Below, piece by piece: positions 57,053 to 64,000 of a stretch of DNA of 64,000 nt. The notes under the pieces are model-generated. The model had not been told where the DNA came from. It did not search any database and was given only the letters and a program-made list of their open reading frames with translations. A program made the translations under genes and the position numbers. Numbering within the stretch: the stretch's first letter is position 1; each line of letters starts with the position of its first letter. Origin of the DNA: Anthostomella pinea (taxonomy: Eukaryota > Ascomycota > Sordariomycetes > Xylariales > Xylariaceae); assembly GCA_963556695.1 (NCBI GenBank), contig CAUWAG010000020.1, positions 4,030,001 to 4,094,000 on the forward strand. Direction: 5' to 3'.

Positions 57053-59008
57053 ATGCGCCTCATCAACACGCATACCCTGGACCTCGAAGACTACAACAAG
57101 GACATACCCCCTTACGCAATCCTCTCTCGCACCTGGGAAGATGGCGAAGAGGTCACCTTCCAGGAATGGCACCGGGATCGTGTCGGCGTGTCGCCCAAGC
57201 CCGGCTTCACCAAGATATGCAACGTATGTGAGCAGGCGCAACTTGCGGGCCTGGCCTATGTATGGGTTGACACGAACTGCATCAACAAGAGCAGTAGCGC
57301 CGAACTCTCTGAAGCTATCAACTCGATGTTCGTGTGGTACGAGCGCGCTGATGTGTGTTTCGTCTACCTCTCCGACGTCACATCCACTTTTGTCGATGAA
57401 GAACTTGGTGAAGAAGGACCTTCTCCCTCACCGCTGTCTGTCTCGAAGGCAAAGAAGCACTCCTCGATCTCCAGCGCCCGGTGATTTACGCGTGGATGGA
57501 CGCTACAGGAATTACTCGCGCCCAAGAAGCTCATCTTCATGTCGAGTACCTGGCAAGAGATCGGGCGGATAGACAAGCAGGCGGACCGCGTCCAGCAGCA
57601 ATTCGTTGGCGACATCTCGACCGCGACGGGGATCGGGAGGCCGTACCTCCTCGGTCTGACAAGCCGCTACGAAGCTAGTGTCGCGTTGCGTATGTCGTGG
57701 GCCGCATCACGAAAAACGACGCGAATCGAGGATACGGCGTATTGTCTGCTAGGCTTGTTCGACATCAACATGCCGCTGCTGTACGGCGAGGGCGAGAAGG
57801 CGTTTCAGCGCCTGCAGCAGGAGATCATGAAAGTGTCCACGGACCAGTCCATCTTCGCCTGGGAGTGGACGCTCGAAACAACCCCTTGCGAGGGCGACCT
57901 GAGCTTTATTGCCCCGTCTCCCAACTGCTTCGCTCGCTGCGGCGATTTCGTGCAGCTAGAGGATAGATACCGAAGCATAGCGGCCAGCACGTTTACGCTG
58001 ACGAACACGGGTCTCTCGCTGCGGCTTTCAATCCATCCGATGCCGCGGACCGGGCTCGCGTTTGCCCTGCTAGAGTGCAGTCATCGGTGTTACTCCAAGA
58101 TCGGCCAATACCGCCTCTGCATCCCGATCCGGCTGGGACCGAAATCCGCTGCCGATGGCACGCAGCTGTGCGAACGGCTTGCCTGGCCACCACTACCATT
58201 GTGCATTGCATTCTTCTCCCCGGCCCTCCACCAGCTACACATACCGCGCCGCTCACCCCGGCCACACACGAACTTCGAGGGCCTGCCAACCGAGTTTCTG
58301 CATCGAGACGACAGCCATCGCAAGGGCTGTTCCATCTTCCTCCTATTCCCGCCGTCACGGTATCCATACATCATCAAAAGCATGCGCCACTCCCCCCAGG
58401 CGGCGCTGAAGGGCGACAACGGAGACGATGACCCACATGATGATGGCCCGGTGGAGATGAAATACGACACCATCGGCACGGTCGAATTCCACAGCTGGCG
58501 CTCGACAGAGGAGTATGACTACGTGGGCGTGATCGTCGAGGTCACGCACCGCAGCCACACTGTCTGGATCCATCTCTGGGTGTGCCGGGACGCCGACTTC
58601 ATCTTCAAGGCGTGCCGCATCCTCAAGACGCGGCGGAATCTGCTGTTCTTATCCTCAGCCTCCTCCTCTTCATCGCCGTCTTCTTCAAAGGCAACGCCTC
58701 CTGGTCTGGCGAGCGGCAAACACATGCTAGGCAACCGGCGGTACACGATGGACGACGCGGTCGAGTCCGTACGGCGCAGCAGCTCCGCGTTGTGGGACAG
58801 CGAGGCGCAGAGCGACTGGTTCGTCGAGATGGGCGCGCAGGCCGTGGATGGCACGGGCATGGTCATCGTGCCGGTCTACATCGACTGCGAGATGGCGGAG
58901 CGTGGGGACCCAGAGTTTGGGCGGTGGAGGAAGGATGGCAGTGAGAATGGAGGAGGACTGTTAGGAGGGATCAGGAGGCGGTTTGGGAGGCGTGTCATGT
59001 CGGCATAG
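57053..59008 (+). pseudogene. HET-domain gene interrupted by an in-frame TGA
   Basis: HET proteins act in vegetative incompatibility, triggering cell death when unlike fungal strains fuse. The frame is one continuous 652-codon stretch (first 143 codons, one TGA at 57482-57484, then 507 codons to TAG at 59006-59008). All the HET hallmarks are in the same frame: PPYAILSRTW, GLAYVWVDTNCIN, KSSSAELSEAINSM, then SAR-TGA-FTRGWTLQELLAP, then EDTAYCLLGLFDINMPLLYGEGEKAFQRLQQEI. The family has Trp (TGG) exactly where TGA stands, so one base separates this allele from an open frame. Two other near-invariant positions differ from family consensus: Arg for His in ILSHTW and Asn for the first Cys in VDTCCID. 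There is no C-terminal NTPase or repeat domain. Decay is the simplest reading; editing, readthrough or a sequencing error are alternatives. Confidence 0.85.
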
Positions 59009-59344
59009 GGGCCTTGTACTCGTCCCTTGCGAACGGCGCGACAGATAGGTCTCAGTGGTCTAGGAAGATCACTGACCACAATTGATTATACGACTTGTGA
59101 TGTCAACAGCCTGCCTCCATGATACGAGCGTTATGAGTCATCTCTATGCTCTCTGGTGTATCCTGGCTATAATCACTATACTCCTATGTCGACCCCTGTT
59201 CGTGAGCTGGATTCGCCGTGCCGAAGGACAAACCGTCATTCTTCTGTCTAGAGGCCGGTCACTCTGACCGAGATTCAATAGGGAAGAGATGTGAACTTTA
59301 TGCAGACCATGTACGTATTACGCATAGATGACTGGCCCTCCTAC
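59009..59344. other. Convergent intergenic DNA
   Basis: These 336 bp lie between the 3' ends of the HET locus and the JmjC gene. I see nothing in it. Confidence 0.5.
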
Positions 59345-61096
59345 CTAGTTCCACCAAAAGCTTACACTGAAGCTCACGCTCAACCCCCTGACGTAATGCC
59401 ACCACCCGATAGGGATATAGAGCGCATCTCCAGGCTCGAGGATGCAGTCCACGAACGGGATCTCCCTGAACGCAGCAATGTCCTGCTCGCTCATCTTACC
59501 CTCCTCGTCATCCATATTCATATCCATATCCTCATCCCCAGCCCCATCCTCCCCTTCATCAACTCCGTCATAACCACCGCCCCGGGCCTCATCCCACCCC
59601 TCCACCACCCCAACGTCCACGCGACTAGTATTCCCCATCTCAACGCCGCCCTCCCGTCCGCGCGCCGCCATGCGCGCCGTTTGGGTGGGAGCGTACAGCC
59701 GCACGTACTTGCGCCCGACGGCCTGTGCTAGTATGTTGTGGTACGGGTCCGTGTGCAGCGGGGTGATTGTGCCGGGAGGGCCGAACCATGTGTTCAGCAG
59801 CGGCGCTTCGAGCTCCGGCTGGTCGGCGGCCGGGTCGGTCGGGTGTAGTGGGGGCGACGTGTAGCAGTAGTCCGGGATCAGGATGTCGTTGCGGAGGGCG
59901 GGGAGTTGCGTTAGGAGGGGGTGTTGGGCTAGGTAGGCGGTTTGTTTGGGGACTTGAGGGGAGGAGGAGGAGGGTGCGGTGGTGTCGGAGATGGGGTTGG
60001 GATCGGAATCGGTAAGGAAATTGGGGTTGAGATGGGGAGAGGTCGGGAAGAGCGAGATGGGCGGCAGTGATGGGTCGATGTATGTACGTAGGAACTCCCC
60101 AAAATGGATGATCTTCTGGCCCCAGTCTTCGTCTACGTAGCTGCGCCCGATCTCGACGGGAACGAGACGGCGGCCGTCGAAGGTCTGGGATAAGAGGTAC
60201 GATGGCTTGTTCCACGGGTGCGTGCTTAGAGCCGGCCAGTCTTTGAGCGCATTGCGGATGACGAGAGGCTCGGGACCTAGCTTTGGGTCTTGAGGTCTAT
60301 CCATGTGCGTTTGGAATGCCTCCATGGAGAGTGCTTCAACGCGCTTGATGGGGTGTTTGACGGGCGGCGTGAATGGCTCCTCTGTAGAGAATGTTTCATC
60401 ATGGTGAATGCCGCCTCTGACATTGTCGGCCAGCGTGTCTGCCAATTTCACTCTCTTTGCCGGCCGACCTCCTAGTATAGCAGCGTCACTTCCGCTATCA
60501 TTGCTCTCGGCTGTCTCAAGCCATACTAGGCGAAGCAGTTCCAACGCCTTGTCGATCCATCTCCTCCCTCTAGATTCACCAGCAGCTCCCGCCAAGATCA
60601 AGGCTAGATCCAAAGTCTCGACAAGCGCATCCAGGTCTTCTGCGTCCCTTCCAGCAGCTCCATCTGCATCTTCAAGTTCTGTCCCAGGAGCGGCCAGGAA
60701 TGAGGACCGCAGCAGCACGAAGCAGAACTTCAGGATACTCGCATCGGTGTACAGCTGCCTCCAGCACACCGGCAGGTCCTTGAAGAGGTAAGCGTAGAAC
60801 TTGGCGTACGCAATCGAGGCGATATCCTCCAGTCGCTTCAGCACCAGCGCTCGCTTCTCGCGAGAGATTGGGCCCACCACGTTCGCGGTGGCGGTGGTAG
60901 ACTCTAGTTCTCGGTAGCAGAGACTGATCTGTTGCGCCTGGCGTGAGAGCAGTTCAACGAGAGCATGACCGCAGCCGGCGAGCGAGACGGCCTCGACCTC
61001 TTCTGCGGACCTGATGGCGGTGCATTCATCGCGGATTGCACGCGCTGCTTCGGCGCAGTGTTGGATGAGCTGAGCTCTGTGACGCGACGCTGACAT
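59345..61096 (-). CDS. JmjC-domain oxygenase, JMJD5/KDM8-like
   Basis: Predicted Fe(II)/2-oxoglutarate-dependent oxygenase, acting as a protein hydroxylase or demethylase. Intronless, 583 aa. The N-terminal half is a helical domain of unknown role. The cupin-type JmjC fold occupies about residues 270-583. Iron ligands are visible: His448 and Asp450 in TPLHTDPYHN and His567 in PIGWWHYV, with the 2-oxoglutarate-pocket context GRKYVRLYAP that marks the JMJD5 branch. The segment VIRNALKDWPAL at the domain start is also typical. Between the HxD pair and the distal His lies an acidic, Gly-rich insertion of about 60 residues (including DEDMDMNMDDEEG) longer than in the usual fold. The chain stops just after SFWWN, as in the family. 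The substrate is unknown; a nuclear role is an inference. Confidence 0.9.
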   Translation of the reverse strand: MSASRHRAQLIQHCAEAARAIRDECTAIRSAEEVEAVSLAGCGHALVELLSRQAQQISLCYRELESTTATANVVGPISREKRALVLKRLEDIASIAYAKFYAYLFKDLPVCWRQLYTDASILKFCFVLLRSSFLAAPGTELEDADGAAGRDAEDLDALVETLDLALILAGAAGESRGRRWIDKALELLRLVWLETAESNDSGSDAAILGGRPAKRVKLADTLADNVRGGIHHDETFSTEEPFTPPVKHPIKRVEALSMEAFQTHMDRPQDPKLGPEPLVIRNALKDWPALSTHPWNKPSYLLSQTFDGRRLVPVEIGRSYVDEDWGQKIIHFGEFLRTYIDPSLPPISLFPTSPHLNPNFLTDSDPNPISDTTAPSSSSPQVPKQTAYLAQHPLLTQLPALRNDILIPDYCYTSPPLHPTDPAADQPELEAPLLNTWFGPPGTITPLHTDPYHNILAQAVGRKYVRLYAPTQTARMAARGREGGVEMGNTSRVDVGVVEGWDEARGGGYDGVDEGEDGAGDEDMDMNMDDEEGKMSEQDIAAFREIPFVDCILEPGDALYIPIGWWHYVRGLSVSFSVSFWWN

Positions 61097-62431
61097 GTGG
61101 TACGATGTTGCGATCGTTCAATGTGGGGTTTTTAGCAGGTCATGTTCACATCGATCGCATTGAAATGCCTCGAGGTGGAAAGGTGGAAAGCTGGCTGGGT
61201 TTGGGTTGTGAGGTGCAATGATTGATGGAGTTCGTGACGAAATTTGGCGGGCGCGATGGCTTCAGGTGCCACTTAAGCTTCTCATTCGATACGTGCGATC
61301 GCCTGAAAGAATGACATACACCACGCCTCTGGTTATACTTCTCATGATGTTAAAAACTGTTGCAATCGAGGATCCATTCAACGGAATAGTTATTACTATC
61401 GCGTTGGATATGAAGCCCGCGTTCACAGGCTACAAGCAGTAGAACGTGGTGTCGGACAGCATACCTGCTGTTTTTCGGCACCCCCTATATCTGGAAGTAT
61501 CGGTGCTGCTAGAGGCAGAGGATGAAGCGCGAAGCAGTAATACTCAAAATTCATTCATTGTCCTATCTAAGATCCGAGCTGCCTCCAGAGGCTATGCACA
61601 CTGTTTGCAGTCTGGCAGCACACACGATCACGGAGGGTGCCCACCCGTGGATACTATTGTCGAACATGGCTTCCTCTACTTCCGACATGGATATCTCCGT
61701 GTCCGCGCTGTGAGATTCCTATGGCCTGCGCACCTAGGCTTCAAGCTGAGCGAGGCCAGGTAGCACGTCGAAGTCTGCCGGAACATCCAGCCGATATCTC
61801 ATCTTCGCATCTCGAGGCCCGTCCCCATGGGCACCTTGTAGGTCACCGAACGGATGTTGAAAAATCCCGCCTTTCCCAGCTCTGTTGGTAGTCTGTTCAC
61901 ATAATCCATGTCGAAACCGCAGACCTTCGTGGAAGCCTTTTCGAGCAGTTCAGTGCACTGGTTGGGAGGATACTCAGGGGGAAGTGTGTAGTCGTCCGAG
62001 GGGATTTCGGGGCGGAGCTCATGGAATTCGACCCAGCCGCCGCTTCTCGAATGACTATGAATGAAGGTGAGTAGTTTTCGCAGGGCCCTTCAGGATGAAA
62101 GCCATATGAAGGTGAACGAGTTCGCAGTATGAGCCGTATGCTGATGATTTCAATGTTATTAACGTGAAAGCGTACGTTAAGATGGCAAAAAGCAGGTTGG
62201 ATCGGCGATAAGTCTACGCCGTTATTTCCGCCCCTAAGAGCTTTCCAATCTGCTACTAAACCCCGTGTCGTCATTAGAGTGCGCGATTCAGGAGATTGCC
62301 TCGGCAGGCAGGGATGGATATCCATTGTCAACCCTCGGCCCATACGGTTACGAGGCACTACAAGATGTTCTACCCGTATCCTCTTTCAAACCCTCGACAC
62401 GATACGCCAACGGCCATCACAGATCTCCATC
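61097..62431. other. Intergenic with a methyltransferase relic
   Basis: Apart from the relic at 61799-62044 I recognise no gene here. The left end is the JmjC promoter and the right end the acyl-CoA oxidase promoter. Confidence 0.5.
61799..62044 (-). pseudogene. Relic of a LaeA/TAM-type SAM-dependent methyltransferase
   Basis: An 81-codon open stretch with no ATG at its head reads as the late part of the class-I methyltransferases abundant in filamentous fungi. It begins SGGWVEFHELRPEIPSDD, where family members have the PGGWVE strand, continues with TELLEKASTKVCGFDMD, then LPTELGKAGFFNIRSVTYKV and VPMGT, and ends at TGA (61801-61799) where the protein should continue. I could not find the SAM-binding GxGxG part upstream, nor the C-terminal helices downstream. 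An acceptor-like TTCATTCATAG lies just before it, so it may once have been an exon. The order and spacing of the matching segments make chance unlikely. Confidence 0.7.
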
Positions 62432-64000
62432 ATGTCGGCACCACCACAATGGGTCAAGAACCTGAAGCCATCTGGCACACCAAGCTCAGAAGTGCTCGAA
62501 CAAGAACGTAACAAGAGCAACGTCAATGCCGACAGTCTCAGTACCTTCCTCTTCACCAAAGAGGGCCGTGACCGCAAGCAACGTGTTTTGAAGACGTTGC
62601 AAGGCGAAAAGGTCTTCGACAAGAGCCAGAACTACTTCGCAGGACGCATCGACCGTTTCGAGACGGCACTTGCGCGCGCAAAGAAACTCGCGCAGATCCA
62701 CTCTAGGGAAAGCTGGACTCAAGAGGAGAGGGTAGTCGCCAATGAGCTCATTAGTGAGCCAGGACCATACGGTCTGCACGAGAGCATGTTCCTCATCACT
62801 CTCCGCGACCAAGGCACACCGGAGCAGCACGAGAAGTTCTTGAGGCCCGCGGAACAGTACAAGTACATCGGCTGCTACGCTCAAACCGAGCTGGGACACG
62901 GCAGCAACGTGCGCGGTCTCGAGACGACAGCGACATGGAACCCGGATGACAAGACCTTCACCATCCACTCACCCACCCTCACTTCATCCAAATGGTGGAT
63001 TGGCTCCCTCGGCCGCACAGCCAACCACGCCGTTGTCATGGCTCAGCTCATCATCAACGGCAAGGGTATGGGGCCTCATCCTTTTGTCGTCCAGATCCGA
63101 GACCTGCAGACCCATCAACCACTCGAGAACGTCTATGTCGGCGACATCGGACCCAAGTTCGGCTACAACACCATGGACAACGGCTACCTCCTCTTCAACA
63201 AAGTCAAGGTCCCGCACATCTCCATGCTCGCCAAGTTTTCAGGCGTCGACCCAAAGACCAACCAATACGTCAAACCCGCTTCCGCTAGCTTGGTCTTTGG
63301 CACACTCACCTGGGTGCGCTCAACAATCGTCCTGCAATCCGGTGGTGTTCTCGCTCGTGGCGTGACCATTGCGACGCGATACTGTGCCGTACGCCATCAG
63401 TTCCAGGACCGCGATGCGCCGGAGTGGCATAAGGGCGAGAACCAAGTCCTCAATTACACCACCGTCCAAATCCGTCTCCTTCCTCTCCTGGCTACTACCT
63501 TCGCCCTTCACTTCACCGGCAAGGGTATGATGGCCTTATACGGGGCAAACCAGAAGAAAATGTCCCAAGACGTCGGCAAAGTCGGCGGAGCCCAGCGCGG
63601 CGCAGGACCCGAGGAGACCAACGCCGGCTCAGACCTGCTCGCAGACTTGCACGCCACTTCTTGCGGTCTCAAATCCCTCGCCTCCTTCACCGCCGTCGAA
63701 GGTCTCGAGGTTTGTCGTCGTGCCTGTGGCGGCCACGGCTACTCCTCTTTCTCCGGCATCGGGCCTTGGTACGCCGATTACCTCCCCACCGCAACATGGG
63801 AGGGTGACAACTACATGCTCACGCAGCAGGTGGCTCGCTATTTGTTGAAGTCGGCTCGCTCCGTGCTAAAGGGCAACGAGCCAACGAACGACACTACCGC
63901 CATTCTCTCCAACTTCCTGCAGAAGCAAGACACAGGCGCTGCCTTCGACGTTTTGGGCAACGACAGCGATGTCGTCGCCGCTTTCGCCTGGCGTTCCGCC
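62432..64000 (+). CDS. Peroxisomal acyl-CoA oxidase (partial, runs off the window)
   Basis: FAD enzyme of the first step of peroxisomal beta-oxidation, converting acyl-CoA to trans-2-enoyl-CoA and giving electrons to O2 as H2O2. Open from ATG 62432 to the window edge without intron (523 codons seen; family length about 680-720). Visible signatures are the N-terminal acyl-CoA oxidase domain, the FAD/substrate region YIGCYAQTELGHGSNVRGLE, KWWIGSLGRTANHAVVMAQL, and the middle-domain stretch GDIGPKFGYNTMDNGYLLF. Further on come CRRACGGHGYSSFSGIG and TWEGDNYMLTQQVARYL, whose Glu is the expected catalytic base. The C-terminal domain and any PTS1 lie beyond 64000. It corresponds to POX1/Fox1-type enzymes, but the paralogue cannot be decided here. 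Confidence 0.95.
   Translation, partial: MSAPPQWVKNLKPSGTPSSEVLEQERNKSNVNADSLSTFLFTKEGRDRKQRVLKTLQGEKVFDKSQNYFAGRIDRFETALARAKKLAQIHSRESWTQEERVVANELISEPGPYGLHESMFLITLRDQGTPEQHEKFLRPAEQYKYIGCYAQTELGHGSNVRGLETTATWNPDDKTFTIHSPTLTSSKWWIGSLGRTANHAVVMAQLIINGKGMGPHPFVVQIRDLQTHQPLENVYVGDIGPKFGYNTMDNGYLLFNKVKVPHISMLAKFSGVDPKTNQYVKPASASLVFGTLTWVRSTIVLQSGGVLARGVTIATRYCAVRHQFQDRDAPEWHKGENQVLNYTTVQIRLLPLLATTFALHFTGKGMMALYGANQKKMSQDVGKVGGAQRGAGPEETNAGSDLLADLHATSCGLKSLASFTAVEGLEVCRRACGGHGYSSFSGIGPWYADYLPTATWEGDNYMLTQQVARYLLKSARSVLKGNEPTNDTTAILSNFLQKQDTGAAFDVLGNDSDVVAAFAWRSA

Noticed and set aside
57053..57484. The HET locus as two separate genes
   Set aside because: The two halves share one frame and form consecutive pieces of a single HET domain, so a nonsense codon explains the break better than two genes.
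57481..57508. An intron removing the TGA in the HET gene
   Set aside because: The only GT..AG pair around the stop would be 28 nt, too short to splice, and would delete conserved residues of the TRGWTLQ block.

Overview
The window is nuclear DNA of a filamentous ascomycete (Pezizomycotina), most likely a Sordariomycetes-type genome; I cannot go lower from sequence alone. The grounds are intron style (mostly 51-93 nt, GT or GC..AG, with CTRAC-like branch sites), a HET-domain gene, Zn2Cys6 regulators, HsbA-like and GPI-type wall proteins, and the fungal mitochondrial gene ATP25. I recognise 19 protein-coding loci, of which two look broken, plus one gene relic. I see no rRNA, tRNA, CRISPR or intact transposon.

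Left part (1-24 kb): a PAS/Zn2Cys6 transcription factor (3168-5535, +) with an 8-nt microexon and a 622-nt intron; an unrecognised two-exon gene (8938-9653, -); MLH1 mismatch repair (11236-13538, +); a Lys/Ala-rich Myb/SANT-like chromatin protein (14875-15676, -); the HtrA-type protease NMA111 (18908-22158, +); and a cysteine-rich GPI-anchored surface protein (23072-24011, -).

Middle (24-44 kb) is gene-poor: an HsbA-like wall protein (26457-27288, +), a frame-broken unknown gene (about 29870-31244, +), a seven-exon Zn2Cys6 regulator (32948-35321, +), then a 4-kb desert, then the divergent pair VMA16 (39314-40190, -) and ARC1 (40473-41855, +), and a 153-residue cysteine-rich secreted protein (42000-42617, -).

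Right part (44-64 kb) is denser: mitochondrial RNA polymerase RPO41 (44482-48770, -) head-to-head with ATP25 (49442-51508, +), two genes serving mitochondrial gene expression; an S1/P1 nuclease with a 12-nt microexon (52819-54201, +) convergent with exopolyphosphatase PPX1 (54572-56022, -) across a three-copy 60-bp repeat; a HET-domain gene interrupted by one in-frame TGA at a conserved Trp (57053-59008, +); a JMJD5-like JmjC protein (59345-61096, -); a methyltransferase relic (61799-62044, -); and the start of an acyl-CoA oxidase running off the right edge (62432-64000, +).

The most notable signals are the nonsense HET allele, tiny exons carrying metal-ligand codons, two GC-AG introns, and two genes (NMA111, ARC1) with Arg-rich presequence-like N-terminal extensions upstream of the usual start. 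Exon maps were derived by hand from splice signals, reading frame and protein-family continuity.
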